The position numbers and the translations under genes are program-made. This document shows positions 1 through 11,289 of a stretch of DNA of 64,000 nt, in pieces. The first letter of the stretch is position 1. Each line of letters starts with the position of its first letter. Below the pieces are notes generated by a model that worked only from the letters and a program-made list of their open reading frames with translations, made no database searches and had not been told where the DNA came from. The DNA is from Anomaloglossus baeobatrachus (Eukaryota; Chordata; Amphibia; Anura; Aromobatidae): positions 98,415-162,414 of the forward strand of contig NW_027442233.1 in NCBI RefSeq assembly GCF_048569485.1. The letters are read 5' to 3'.

Positions 1-143
1 GAAGGTCTTGTGCTCAGTCTTGTTTTATCCTCCAGTATTATATGTGTTATACTTGTGTAATGAGAGTGGTGGAGATGGCAGGATTAGAGCTGATCATAGA
101 TAGGACTTTTCCTTGTCTGTGACTTTTACAATATTTGTTTCAG
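1..143 (+). other. ZNF gene A intron, 3' end
   Basis: Non-coding. It ends in a polypyrimidine stretch and CAG acceptor just before the exon at 144. Bases 1-67 match 58974-59040, the intron after the last visible exon of gene B, with about two differences. The window therefore opens inside the same intron of a paralogous gene. Confidence 0.8.
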
Positions 144-234
144 GGGGAAGATCTGCCCCATATTAATACTACAGAGACATATGTGAGGGTTGATGAGCGG
201 AGTAAATTGGAGATTCCTACAGATAACCGCCCAG
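144..234 (+). CDS. ZNF gene A, linker exon before the zinc-finger exon
   Basis: Internal coding exon of an anuran KRAB-type zinc-finger gene, 91 nt, entered in phase 0 and left in phase 1. It reads Gly-Glu-Asp-Leu-Pro-His-Ile-Asn-Thr-Thr-Glu-Thr and ends near Thr-Asp-Asn-Arg-Pro, a linker typical of frog ZNF genes. Acceptor CAG lies at 141-143 and donor GTGAGT at 235-240. The final G joins AT at 8862 to make an Asp codon, so this exon splices in frame to the finger exon. The upstream KRAB exons of gene A lie outside the window; those of gene B (58149-58921) show what they should look like. The role is inferred: a flexible spacer between an N-terminal effector box and the DNA-binding fingers. 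I see no damage in this exon. Confidence 0.85.
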
Positions 235-661
235 GTGAGTAGTGACCACTAAATGCAGTGAAGTCACAGATTCTTCTCAGTCACCGGCTGTGACTGCTTT
301 ATCAGGGTTGTCGTCCAGCCATATTAAATGGTCACCATTCTGCTGCTAGACCACCACATGCTGCTCCACCCAAAACTGTCCCCATTATTTTGGGCATTGG
401 ACGCCCTTCTGTTGGAGTGAGATCTGTATCAGGCAGATCTTACAGGTAGGATCCACCCTACCCTGAAATTAGAAGATGTTGACCCTTTGCTGCCCAGATC
501 TCTAATCTGTAAAAGCCAAATGACAGTGTACGCAGAATGTGCAGACAACTTAGAAATCATGGGAAGAAGTATCTAATCAGTATGGTGGACACCTATGAGA
601 AAGCGGAGGGTAATGATGCTGGTGACATCGTAGATTCTTAGTTTGGTGCCGTGTTCACCAG

Positions 662-832
662 GTGAATAAAGATTGATTGTTCTCATTGGGAGAAACAAAA
701 TAATAATCTTGTAGTTGATGAGACCTCAGTAGTCTGGAAAGCTTGCTTTGTAACATAATTTATTATATCTTTATCCGCCATTAATAAGTATCATAACTAC
801 AAGATTCTTATTGTTTCTCCACTGAGAGCAAT
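662..832. mobile_element. Penelope-like foldback fragment with hammerhead-like motif
   Basis: Two inverted arms (about 680-717 and 797-832) flank a motif at 714-746 built as TTGATGA, a short stem-loop, then GAAA and GCTTGC. The same arrangement occurs in the foldback at 26029-26330. The first core base is T instead of C, so the ribozyme motif looks decayed. Assignment to Penelope-like elements rests on this similarity. Confidence 0.4.
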
Positions 833-937
833 GAATCCATCTTCCTAGAATCTCGGCATCTTATTGATGGATCTTCCTTCTCTCCCTTCTGATGAATGTT
901 CTGATAGGGGCGTTTTTATCCAAAGTTCAGCACAGGG

Positions 938-1801
938 TAAAGGCCACTTCACACATAACGAGATCGCTAACGACATCGTTGTTACGTCACAGTTTCTGTG
1001 ACGAAACAACGACTTCACCAGCGATCTCGTTATGTTTGACATGCACCAACGATCCGCCCCCTGCTGTGAGATCGTTGGTCGTTTCTGAATGTCCTGGGCC
1101 ATTTTTGGCTTGTTGGAGTCCTGTTGGGCCGGATGGATCTGTATGTTTGACACCTACCAGCTATCTCATTAATGACCTAGATGAGAACTTAACGTGTGAT
1201 ACGTAGACGTGTAGTTGCGTCACCTTTTCTGCGCCCACTCTGCACCGATTAGTTGGGCAGAGAACAGTACTGCGTTCTGATTGGGTATCGCTTCATGCTT
1301 CGTTCCTTTTTGAGCCTTGCTTTGAGGATAGAACCTGCGACTACACCCAGATTCATTGGTACTTTGTTCCCGATTGCTTGCTTGCTTTTCGGATTGAAGC
1401 TGAAGTCGCAGGTTCTATCCTCAAAGCAAGGCTCAAAAAGGGACAAAGGATGAAGTGATACAAAGTTGCGTTCTAGGCCGGCCGCCTAATCAGAACGCAG
1501 TATTGGCCAGCAATCGGAGCGGAGGGGTGTGGAAAAGGCAACGCATATGCACGCCTACGTGGCTTACAGCGTCAAACACTACGCCCCTATTCGAGGTCAG
1601 AATCGTTACATAGCTGCTGTGTGACAGGGTCCCATCGACCAACGAGATTGTTATACAGGTCGCTACATCGTTACTAAAGTTGTTGGGAAAATGACTGTGT
1701 GACATCTCACCAACGATCTCACCAACGATTTAACAACGATCCGGAAACTGTGACGTAGTAACGATCTCGTTAACTATCTCGTTATGTGTGACTGGACCTT
1801 A
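938..1801. mobile_element. Long MITE with a nested inverted repeat
   Basis: The ends are inverted: AGGCCACTTCACACATAACG at the left and its diverged complement at about 1778-1800. Repeated CGATCTCGTTA-type motifs lie inside. A second inverted repeat (about 1254-1510) is nested in the middle, with arms at 1309-1343 and 1404-1440. No transposase is present. The superfamily is not assigned. Confidence 0.55.
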
Positions 1802-1859
1802 ACTGTAACATATGAGGGATGTTAGGATTATCCCACAGTGGGTACATGGAGGGGGAGTT

Positions 1860-2130
1860 GGAAGTTTCGCCCTCAACATTTCATCCCCAGCAGTTCGCCC
1901 CCAGGTACACTTCGCACCCGAACATTTCACCCCCAGCATTTCGCCCCCAGGATGTTTTGCCCCCGGATGTTTTGCCCCCAGATGTTTTGCCCCCAGCAGT
2001 TCGCCCCCGGATGTTTCGCCCCCAGCAGTTCTCCCCCAGGATGTTTCGCCCATTTCGCCAACAGCAGTTCGCCCATGGATATTTCGCACCCAGCTTTTTG
2101 CCCCCAGATGTTTCGGCCACAAATTAGGCA
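1860..2130. repeat. Degenerate C-rich minisatellite
   Basis: Imperfect short repeats are built from TTCGCCCCCAG and GATGTTTTGCCCCC blocks, roughly 17-20 bp each. Open frames on both strands here are by-products of the repeat. Confidence 0.7.
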
Positions 2131-2169
2131 GGGAGTTTCGGCCTTGTGTTTTAGCCCTAAGACCTCTTT

Positions 2170-2770
2170 CACAGTAGGTACTTACCCAAGTGCTAAGCAC
2201 TGGAAAATCGCTAAGAAGATTGCCAATTTTGAATATATAAGTCAATGGCTAGAAAAGCGAGGTGTTGTTTCGGCCAGCTCTTTTTTTTTTATTTTATTAC
2301 AGGAGCTATTTTTGAGCACTTAGCGTTCATCAATAGTCTGTATCTTAAGGGTCATTACCGAGAGCGCTCACAAAAGCGCTCTCAAAAATGACAGTAAAGC
2401 AAGTGCTTTGGAGTTCTAAAACAGTGTGCTTTCACACTTCCGCTACATATGCACTACAGGCCGCCCGTTCGCTTCTGTAATGCCGCCGTTACGCTAACCT
2501 GCAGCTGAACGAAAAGAAGAAAATGCTCTTCTTTTTGTTCTGACACTGATAACGGAATGCGGCATTATGAAAGCGAACGGGCGACTGCAGATCGCGGAAC
2601 CCAGCCGTTCACTTCTATAGGCAATGCAAGCGGAATGCCAGCATTCCACCAGCATTGCCCCGGGGTCAGCTGGATGTCAGATCCAGAGCGAAGTGACCTC
2701 TGCCGGCCCCAAACACAAGTGTGAAACCACTCTAAAATTAAAGTGTGCAAGAGGCCTAAAATCAAAACAA
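2170..2770. mobile_element. Foldback DNA, probable MITE remains
   Basis: Several inverted segments are visible: GTGCTAAGC near 2190 against GCACTTAGC near 2318, and CGCCCGTTCGCTT near 2463 against AAGCGAACGGGCG near 2571. There is no coding capacity. Ends and family are unclear. 2770-3000 shows nothing I recognise. Confidence 0.35.
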
Positions 2771-3002
2771 TTTTGAACTTTTACCTGGCTCAGCACTGAC
2801 CTGCTTTGTTGCAAGTTTTGTTGCAGATATACCAAGTAGCAGGTCAGATGTCCTGCAAGTTACATTAGACTAGCTTTTATTCCATCTGTACATCAGAATA
2901 TAGCAGTGTCTGAAATCTCCACAAAGAGAGAAGTGTACTGTCACAAAAAAAATCAGTCAGCTTCCACAGCAATTCACTTTCTACAACTATGAATTCAGTT
3001 CT

Positions 3003-3381
3003 GTTATGTTGACCCCTAAATAGGTCCCAACTGTTGCCAGCGATGACCGAATGTGGAGAGGGTCCCAGTCACCCCCTCAGCTTCTTTCAACCTTAATGAG
3101 ATACAGACAGAGACTGGTATCTGCACATAAAGCAAGAGTGCGCGCTCTGAACTGAATTGAAGTTTATTACACATACAGGTTTTTATCAAGCTAATTTGGG
3201 CGTAGCTGTTTCGTATGCATAAGGGTAAATTTCGTTTCTCTGCAAAGAGTAGTTCATAGTTTTGATAATTAATTTGTCCTGGGCTCTTGCCCACCCATCT
3301 AGAGCGTAGATGGGTCAGTTTGTATTTTTGGAAATGGTGTGGGTGACTATCTACTCAAGTTTAGTTAACTCTTTCCTCACA
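3003..3381 (-). mobile_element. ERV fossil, 3' LTR (second retrovirus)
   Basis: Read on the minus strand, a polypurine tract (AAAGGGGGGAT, 3382-3392) is followed by TGTGAGGAAAGAG, as at the junction of a retroviral interior with its 3' LTR. The left end at 3003 is approximate. The LTR differs from that of the ERV at 12294-19073, so it belongs to another family. The element is broken; only its 3' portion is here. Confidence 0.55.
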
Positions 3382-3392
3382 ATCCCCCCTTT

Positions 3393-3945
3393 GGCATGCG
3401 TGATGGGACTGGATCCTATTGAGAAGCTGGAATAGCAGGCTGGTCACCGGATGCTGTCCAAGCCGCGGGTTGCCTGGGGTTGTGAAGTCTTCAAATCCAC
3501 ATCCGTCCTCTGGGTAATGAGCCTGCATACCTCCCGACAAGAGTCCCATAGAATCACTTTGGCGTATTATGATGTGAAAGAGTAGAAAAGAGTATATGTT
3601 AAAAATTTCATATTGGCGCTGAATAATTACTATCTTTGCATTTTTTCACGCAGCAGGAAAACAGAGCCATTAACAATTTAAATACTACATAGGCCACTAA
3701 TAGACAGAGTAGCACTTGGAATACTGATTGTAGTATCCCCATTAACCATCCTCCTATTCCCTTAAACCAGTTTGCGGAGTTGAACATTGAAAATGTATCG
3801 CTCCACCATGCATCCGAGCTCCTGATCATGTTTTGATGGCCACTTCCTGGTAAACATGTCCCCCATTCTGATATATATTTCCTACATTCTGGTATATTTG
3901 TCCCCATCATGGCCCCATCCTGGTAAATATACCTCATCCTGGTAA
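3393..3945 (-). mobile_element. ERV fossil, envelope transmembrane part
   Basis: On the minus strand, just inside the polypurine tract, a translated segment (about 3608-3937) has the Trp-Phe-Lys-Gly-Ile-Gly-Gly-Trp motif followed by a long hydrophobic anchor and a short Cys/Lys-rich tail. This is the usual C-terminal end of a retroviral transmembrane envelope subunit. Position and strand agree with the adjacent LTR. The rest of the provirus is missing or replaced by the minisatellite to the right. It is a fossil. Confidence 0.6.
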
Positions 3946-4990
3946 ATGTCCTCCATCCTGGTAAATGTTCCCAATCCTGGTTAATTTACCCCCATCCAGG
4001 TAAATGTCCCCCTTCCTAGCATGTACCCCTTCCTGGTAAATGTTCCCCTTCCTGGTAAATGTACCCTATCGTGGCATGTTTCCTCCATCCTGGCATGCAT
4101 GTTTCCTCCATCCTGGCATGCATGTTTCCTCCATCCTGGCATGCATGTTTCCTCCATCCTGGCATGCATGTTTCCTCCATCCTGGCATGCATGTTTCCTC
4201 CATCCTGACATGCATGTTTCCTCCATCCTGGCATGCATGTTTCCTCCATCCTGGCATGCATGTTTCCTCCATCCTGGCATGCATGTTTCCTCCATCCTGG
4301 CATGCATGTTTCCTCCATCCTGGCATGCATGTTTCCTCCATCCTGGCATGCATGTTTCCTCCATCCTGGCATGCATGTTTCCTCCATCCTGGCATGCATG
4401 TTTCCTCCATCCTGGCATGCATGTTTCCTCCATCCTGGCATGCATGTTTCCTCCATTCTGGCATGCATGTTTCCTCCATCCTGGCATGCATGTTTCCTCC
4501 ATCCTGGCATGCATGTTTCCCCTCCATCCTGGCATGCATGTTTCCCCTCCATCCTGGCATGCATGTTTCCCCTCCATCCTGGCATGCATGTTTCCCCCCC
4601 ATCCTGGCATGCATGTTTCCCCCCCCCCGGCATGCATGTTTCCCCCCCCCCCCATCCTGGCATGCATGTTTCCCCCCCATCCTGGCATGCATGTTTCCCC
4701 CCCATCCTGGCATGCATGTTTCCTCCATCCTGGCATGCATGTTTCCTCCATCCTGGCATGCATGTTTCCTCCATATTGGCATGCATGTTTCCCCATCCTG
4801 GCATGCATTGTTCCCCATCCTGGCATGCATGTCATCCCCCCCATGCTGGCATATGCGGTCCCCCACCCCATGCTGGCATGTGCGTACCCCCACCCCATGC
4901 TGGCATGTGCGTACCCCCACCCCATGCTGTCATGTACGTTCCCCCGCCCCCACCCCATGCTGGCATGTGTTTCCCCCCCCCCCCCCCTCA
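3850..4990. repeat. 23-bp minisatellite with GCATGCATG core
   Basis: From about 4073 to 4850 there are roughly 31 copies of a 23-bp unit (CATGCATGTTTCCTCCATCC plus TGG). Looser versions flank it (3850-4070: TCCTGGTAAATGT type; 4850-4990: CCCCACCCCATGCTGGCATG type). Because 23 is not a multiple of three and the unit lacks stops, several frames stay open on both strands. These are not genes. Confidence 0.9.
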
Positions 4991-5079
4991 CGCTGGCACT
5001 GGGCCCCCCATCCCCACCTTGGCACAGCCGCACACGCGTTATAAAAAAAAAACCAAAAAAAACCCACACAACTCACCTT

Positions 5080-5379
5080 CCTGCACCTGCTCCCCCGCTG
5101 CGCGCCGCTGGGTCCTCAGTTCCCACGTGGCCAGAAGACGTCATTACGCCAGCGCCGCTCGCTGACGCTCCTCCATCTCCTAGGCAACACACCTGCAGCC
5201 TGGGGGAGGAGGAGTGTCAGAGCGAGGAGAAATGTCTCCTCCACTCCAACACAGTTTTGATCTGCCGGTGCGACTGCACCAGCAGATCAAACCGGCAGGA
5301 TCAGGCGACAGCACGCGTGCCAGCAGAATGGGCTCTTCGTGCCCCTGGTGGCACGCGTGTCATAGGTTCGCCATCACTG
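5080..5379. mobile_element. hAT-type transposon end
   Basis: The sequence ends at 5379 with TAGGTTCGCCATCACTG, whose complement CAGTGATGGCGAACCTA is a typical hAT terminal repeat. The following octamer TCCTAGAG (5380-5387) would be the target duplication. I could not find the opposite end; the minisatellite may lie inside or have replaced it. Inside is a GATCTGCCGG/CCGGCAGATC-type inverted repeat. Confidence 0.5.
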
Positions 5380-5699
5380 TCCTAGAGGTACCCTTCTTCC
5401 TTTACAGTCTATCTTAGGAGATCATCCTGCATTGGCCCAACATGTCTTTGAATACATTCAGCAAAAACACTTTCTTCAGGCTTGTAGATAAAACTGTCTT
5501 TTAGCGCCCTCTCTCAGGGTTCGAGGAACTGTGTATTGCCCCTTCAATGCCGTCACACACTATCTCGATCATCTATGCGCTTTTGACTGCGGAGCTATAG
5601 GGAACTAGCCCCCCGCCCACCTCCCCCCTCCTATTGTAGGGCCTGGAGAGCCCTACAATATTGTTGGGAGCTGGAGCTCAATAGCACGTTTACACTAAA

Positions 5700-6535
5700 C
5701 CAATGTGATGTGTTTCTTTTTGTCTCACAAATTTATAATGGCAACAAAATCTCAAAAGACGAGCTTCAACATTGCCTCTAGGTGGTACCGTGATCCAGTG
5801 GCCTTGCAGAGGTGGTTCCCAGGGGTGTCTAGTCTGTGCTTGAAATGTGAATTGGAGGAGGGGACGATGACCCACATCTGGTTGTCGTGTCAGATTCTGA
5901 AAGCCTTCTAGAAGGGTGTGCTCAAGGTGGTGAAAGCTGTAACAGATGTCTCAGTACCAGCCTCACCAGAGGCGGTGCTCCTCTTCATGTTCCCAATGTC
6001 GAAGGTGGCATATAAAAAATCTATATTACGACATATGCTACAAGAAGGCAAAACAAGAATTCCCCCATCATTGGCGATCCACTGAACCCCCCTCCCCCCA
6101 CTCGAGGAATGGTTTTCAGAAATCTCCCTGTCCCATCGTATGGAGACATTGGTAGCCCAGTCTCATCAGGAGTAGTGTTCTGTTGCAACCAAATGGTTTC
6201 ATTGGGAGGCCTTCCTCTCCTCTCCAGTGTAACAGACGGTACTAAGATAGCGGAGAAATAAGTGCCCTGATTTCTATGCCCCTATTGGCGGTTCCCTGTA
6301 TTAATGTCAGTAGATTCCCATGCTCAGAGTTCCTCTATCCCTTTTTCTTTCTTTCTAGGTTTGATCCCTCCCTTCTTTCTTCACTCTTTTTTTCTTCTAA
6401 TTCTCTTTCCTTGCAAGTTATCTCTAAAAGGTTTATGTCTATTTTCATTCACTCAACTTTGTATATTCATAAAGGCTTCATGCAACATGTAAATGAGTGT
6501 TTGCTTTCTTTGAAAATCAATAAAAATGTATAAAA
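5700..6535 (+). mobile_element. L1/Tx1-like LINE, 3' end of ORF2 and tail
   Basis: Plus-strand translation from about 5741 has a Trp-Tyr segment followed by a zinc-knuckle-like Cys-X2-Cys...His-X4-Cys motif (CLKCELEEGTMTHIWLSC), the C-terminal pattern of L1-clade ORF2 proteins. Similarity continues in shifted frames with stops to about 6240. An A-rich tail with AATAAAAATGTATAAAAATG ends at 6535. It is 5'-truncated and decayed, with an in-frame TAG at 5908-5910 just after the zinc knuckle. Confidence 0.6.
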
Positions 6536-6694
6536 ATGCATGAAAATACGCTACGTGGGCACATAGCCTAATACTGCAGGACACTTCATTATAGAGAGCA
6601 GACACCCCACAAAAGAGAGAAGAAAGAAGACCCACAATCAAACTCAATAAATGCCAAACGGGAGGATCTGCAGTGGAACGTACAGACACATCAG

Positions 6695-6696
<2 letters not shown>

Positions 6697-6737
<41 letters not shown>
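6697..6737. repeat. CA microsatellite
   Basis: About 20 CA dinucleotides. Confidence 0.95.
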
Positions 6738-6743
<6 letters not shown>

Positions 6744-6759
6744 CACATCCGGCGATACT

Positions 6760-7872
6760 GATTGCATCTGGCCGGCAGACAGTCCTGAGACGCAGTGAAG
6801 CGTGAGGACCTGTGGTGGAACACATGGAGGACCCACAGGTCCTTGTGTGTTGCCCAGGGAATGGGGTACTCAGTCCCGGGAGGTGTATCACTGGGGAATG
6901 TCACTTTGGTGGCCGTTGGCTGGTCCCGTGCCCTGGGGGCTTTTTAAAAGGGGAATATTTACAGGGAAAATTAGTCATTAGCGTGGCGCCACCTGCGGGT
7001 TGCAGTTAGGACGATGGAACCGCCGCTGCTGGGTTGGCTATCCCTAGGGCTGGTGGCAATGGCAGCTGTGGTGGTAGGCCCTCCGCAGGTAGGGCTCAGC
7101 CCAGGGAGCTATATGGTAGACGCGCCGGAGTAAAGGAGGCCACACCGGGGTTGTAATTCACAGTCTACTCACTCTTGGACCCTTGAACAGCTGGTTCAGG
7201 TCCCTGTATTTCCAGTGCCAGCTTGATGACTCATTTGCTCTGTTCCCGGCACCCTCACTGTGTTTTGGGTCCCCGTACCTTGAAGCGTTTTGGGGGCCAA
7301 CTGTCCCTTATTGTGCCAGTCTCCTTGTCCATATGGCGGGCAGTGTGGATCCTGTAGGGCTGGTCTGTGTCCTGAACCCTGATCCTTGCTTTACTGCTGG
7401 TGCCCCTGGATCTGTGGGTCAGTGATGTCCGTAAAGGTCCCCTCACTGTGCAGGTATTTGCCAGGCCGTATGAAACTATCTCCTGACCTAGGGATCTGTG
7501 TCCCGTCGGTGCTCTGGTCCTAGCGGTACTCTAGTGTACCCGCCCAGGCAACCACTCTCCTGTGCCCCCGGGTCACTGTTACATGACCCAGCTCAAGGCA
7601 CCTCACTCTCCTTCACTGTGCACTACTGTTCTGTCTTGTCCACTCCCACCAGGCTGTCTAGTCGCCTGGTCTGGCTCCGCCCTCTAGGTGGCCATTCCCC
7701 AGTGTCAGACTAGTCCAGGCCCCCTGGTGTGTCGTGGAAACTAGGATTTTAGTGTGTGTGTGTGTGTGTGTGGATGTTACAGGCACTGGTGTTCCAGGTT
7801 TAGGGGGTAGGCCCTGCATCCTTGTGAAGATGCAGTATCTAGTAGTGCCCTGAGTGGCTCAGGGGCGCTACA
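6760..7872 (-). mobile_element. Ty3/gypsy-type LTR (solo)
   Basis: On the minus strand it starts TGTAGCGCCCCTGAGCC at 7872. It carries blocks also present in the LTR at 32314-33560: GGTGGCGCCAC, CCCTGTAAATATTCCCC and a GGTACGGGG-type stretch. No interior follows, so it is probably a solo LTR. The left end is approximate. A TG microsatellite (about 7751-7771) lies inside. Fossil. Confidence 0.5.
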
Positions 7873-8861
7873 CTTGCGCACCATTGCACTGCGTCCCAGG
7901 ATTCTCTGCTTGCCAGAAGCAATCAGTATCTCTGGATGAGGTGAATGTGCGTGTGTGCGCGCGATGTGTGTATGTGAGTGTCTGCCAGAGCAGGGAAGGA
8001 CCACACGGAGCATACCTGCTGGGAGCACATGCTGAAGATCACAAGAGGACCTGGGAGCCACGCAGACGTCCGGAATCTGAAAAGTATAATTCTCATGGGA
8101 AGCTGGGGGTCTGTTTTTTGTTTGTTTTTTTTTAGTTTTTTTTTTGGGGGGGTGGGGGGGATTTCCCCAACGGAGAATAAGCCGTAAGATGGAAATGAGC
8201 CCTAGTGCATTTTTCAGGGCAAAGACAAATATAACAGTGTCATATTTTTGGGAAAACATGGTATTTTGACTCTACAAGCAGTTTCTGGAAATTAGCATGG
8301 AGTAGATGTTGCATAGTGAAAATAGTAAATATGTCATTTTATTGCCCAATACATAGTGCCCAGGTTGTGCTCCAGGAGACACGCGAACTGTAAATATTTA
8401 TGTGGTTTCTTCCCTGTGGAAATGACAAACATGTGGATACTAACAGTGTTTGGGCCACTGCAAGGCTGAGAAACATCAAAGACATTTGGCTTTGAGATGA
8501 CAGATTTTGCTGGATAGGATTATGAGGCCATATCTCTTTTCAATAGTCTTTCCGATACAACCAATGTGAAAACACTCTGTTTTTCCACTGATGGAATAGT
8601 AGTTTTTTGGTAAAAATTTGGCCTAGAAAACATTATTTGGTGGATTATTATTTCAATATTTGGGAGGCAAAATTAACAAAAAGGGTTGAACATCATGGTC
8701 TACTGGTTCCTGCTCTGACGTCCACTGTTAGATTGTGAATGATTTTTGTTTCAGTAAATTATCATACTTTGCTAAATAACTCACAATTTCTTCAGCTATT
8801 TTACAAATTATATACTTACATTTTTTTATATATTATTAAAAACAATTTTTATTCTTGCCAG

Positions 8862-9730
8862 ATGTTTGTACCAGGGGATCAGAAACACAACTGACATCTT
8901 CAACTTTTACATCAGATGACCTTAACATCATACAAGATATAACTGAAGTGAATGCCATTATTCCAGATATACCATCTTCCCTTCACAGCAAAGATCTAGC
9001 ATCTGATTGTTTTAAACAAGTCTTACCTTCTGATTCATCACAGACTATTAAGAAAAATGAATGTGGCAAAAGGATCATTATAAATCAAGGTGCTCTTACA
9101 GCAAAGAAGCCATTTTTAACTATAGAATTTAAAAAAATCCATCAAAAAATTCACACATGGGATATAGGAGTTTCTTCAGAGTCTGTTAGTTACCAGAGAA
9201 CTCACACAGGGGAGAAGAAATATTCATGTTCAGAATGTGGGAAATGTTATTTACAGAAATCAGTTTTTGTTGGACATCAGAGAACTCACACGGGGGAGAA
9301 GCCATTTTCATGTTCAAAATGTGGGAAACATTTTACCTGGAAATCAAATCTTGTTAATCATGAAAAAATTCACACAGGTGAAAAGCCATATTCATGTACA
9401 GAATGTGGGAAATGTTTTAGAGATAAGTCACGTCTTGTTGCTCACCAGAAACTTCACACAGGGGAAAAGCCTTTTTGTTGTTCAGAATGTGGAAAATGTT
9501 TTGCAGGTAAATCAAATCTTGCCACACATCACAGAACTCACACAGGGGAGAAGCCATATTCATGTTCAGAATGTGGGAAATGTTTTACAACTAGATCACA
9601 AGTTGTTAGACACCAGAGACTTCACACAGGTGAGAAGCCATACTCCTGTTCAGAATGTGGGAAATGTTTTAAACAGAAATGTCATCTTGTTATTCACCAA
9701 GAAATTCACACAGTGAAGAAGCCATTTTAA
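8862..9730 (+). CDS. ZNF gene A terminal exon, six C2H2 zinc fingers
   Basis: Terminal exon of a nuclear C2H2 zinc-finger protein, presumably a sequence-specific DNA-binding regulator. The acceptor is TTCTTGCCAG at 8852-8861; phase matches the exon at 144-234, giving 319 residues in the window. About 100 acidic, Ser-rich linker residues and a degenerate finger precede six fingers at 84-nt pitch: 9221, 9305, 9389, 9473, 9557 and 9641. Each is C-X2-C-X12-H-X3-H with HTGEK-type linkers. Helix positions -1, 2, 3, 6 read QSVG, WSNN, DSRA, GSNT, TSQR, QCHI. The linker after finger six is HTVKK, and translation stops at TAA 9728-9730, where a Ser codon (TCA) is normal. The TTAA at 9727-9730 is the target of the transposon that follows, and more finger sequence lies beyond it, so the protein is C-terminally shortened. 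Binding site unknown. Confidence 0.9.
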
Positions 9731-10919
9731 CCCCTTCACGACTGGCCAATTTTGCATTTTCCGTTTTGGTTTTTTTTTCGCGATTCTTTTTCCGATAGTC
9801 GTAACTTTTTTATTTTTCAGTCAAAATGGTCATGTGAGGTCTCTTTTTTGCAGAATAAGTAGTATTTTTAAATAAAACCATAAGTTTTACCATGTAGTGT
9901 ACTGGAAAACGGAAAATAAATTCCAAATGCGGAAAAATTGCAAAAAAAGTGCAATAGCATTATTGTTTTTGAGATATTTTATTCACACTGTTTACTATAT
10001 GGTAACACTGATGTGTCGGTGTGATGCCTTAGGTAGGTGCGAGTTCGTAGACACCAAACATATATAGCTTTACTTTTATCTAAGGGGTTAAAAAAAAAAT
10101 CTAAAGTTTGTTCGAAAAAAGTGGTGTACGTTTTATGCCATATTCCGTGACCCGTAGCGTTCTCAATTTTTGGGATCTATGGCTCAGTTACTGCTTATTT
10201 TGTGCGTCTCAGGCTGACGTTTTTAACGGTACTACTTTTGCACAGATGCTACGTTTTGATTGCCTGTTATTGCATTTAGCGCAAAATTTGTAGCGACCAA
10301 ACAATTTAATCTTGGCGTTTGGAATTTTTTGCCCGCTACACAGTTTACCGATCAGATTAAGTGATTTTATATTTTGATAGATCGTGCGTTTCTGAACACA
10401 GTGATACGAAATGTGTGTATAATTTTTTTTTTTACCCCTTAATTTTCAAAGGGGCGAAAGGAAGGTGATTTAATTATTTAGGTTTTTTTTATTTTTTTAA
10501 ACTTATTTTATTTTACTAGGTCCCCTAGGGGACTCTATGAATCAGCAATCTGATCACTTCCATATCTGCTGCTCACAGCTACACAGCTGTGAACACCGGA
10601 TATGCTCATTTCCTGTCTCACCCAGCCCTCGGCCGGGTGAAACAGTAAGTGAGTCACGTGAGCTACAGAAGTCATCAAATGACCCAATGACAACGACTGG
10701 AAGTCACATGATCACGTCACGTGACTTCCGTTATCGGTAGTGAGTTAAATTTTTATCACGATTATAATGATGTCACTTATTGACATCGCCTTTGAAGGGA
10801 TTAAACTGCATGGGCGGATAACAATTCCGCTCGTGCCTAGCAGGCACACATCTCAGCCATATAAATCAATGGCGGCAGCAGCGGGAGATTAACAATATGA
10901 CCACTGGGACGTTAAAGGG
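9731..10919. mobile_element. Non-autonomous TTAA-target DNA transposon
   Basis: Flanked by TTAA at 9727-9730 and 10920-10923. The ends begin CCCCTTCACGAC and finish ACGTTAAAGGG, giving an imperfect terminal inverted repeat. No transposase-sized frame is present. A TTAA duplication points to piggyBac- or Kolobok-type mobilisation. It splits the finger array of gene A. Confidence 0.7.
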
Positions 10920-10923
10920 TTAA

Positions 10924-11165
10924 TGTTCAGAATCTGGGAAATATTTTGCAAATAAATCAAATCTTCTCACACATTACAGAACTCACACAGGGGAAAACAC
11001 TTTTCATGTTTAGAATGTGAGAAATATTTTACACACATCTTTGTGAAGATCAAAAAATTCCTACTGGTAGAAGCCATTATCAGACCTACAAGTTTAGAAA
11101 TATTTTACTTGAAAATTGTAATTTGTTGACCAGTAAGAAAAATTCATATGGGGAGAAAACATATA
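10924..11165 (+). pseudogene. Decayed C-terminal zinc fingers of gene A
   Basis: Finger sequence resumes directly after the transposon: Cys-Ser-Glu-Ser-Gly-Lys-Tyr-Phe then KSNLLTHYRTHTGEN. The second finger cysteine is Ser here. In-frame TAG and shifts follow from about 11009, and two or three further finger remnants trail off by 11165. It lies downstream of the gene A stop codon, so it is no longer translated and could only act as 3' UTR. Confidence 0.8.
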
Positions 11166-11289
11166 TTTGACAAACTGCAGAAGTAAACACAAAAGAGATA
11201 GTCAAAGTAAAGGCAAGTAAGTAAACAAGAAAGGAAAAGCGCGTTAGAAGTTACATTAGGATTAAAATATATATACAGTTACTAATAGA

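Larger units (their letters stand above)
235..8861 (+). other. ZNF gene A intron (8.6 kb) packed with repeats
   Basis: The intron is bounded by GTGAGT at 235 and CAG at 8859-8861. It contains, in order, a Penelope-like foldback, a long MITE, a C-rich minisatellite, foldback DNA, an ERV 3' end (minus), a 23-bp minisatellite, a hAT end, an L1-like LINE end (plus), a CA microsatellite and a gypsy-type LTR (minus). In 235-660, 5390-5690 and 7873-8861 I recognise nothing beyond a T/G-rich tract near 8110-8160. Confidence 0.75.

Noticed and set aside
4016-5385. Open frames of 262-454 codons on both strands
   Set aside because: They are translations of the 23-bp minisatellite. A 23-bp unit without stops keeps frames open on both strands, and the peptides are pure repeats.
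8855-8861. Met codon at 8855 as the start of the zinc-finger protein
   Set aside because: It lies inside the polypyrimidine/CAG acceptor. Phase match with the exon at 144-234 shows the exon starts at 8862.
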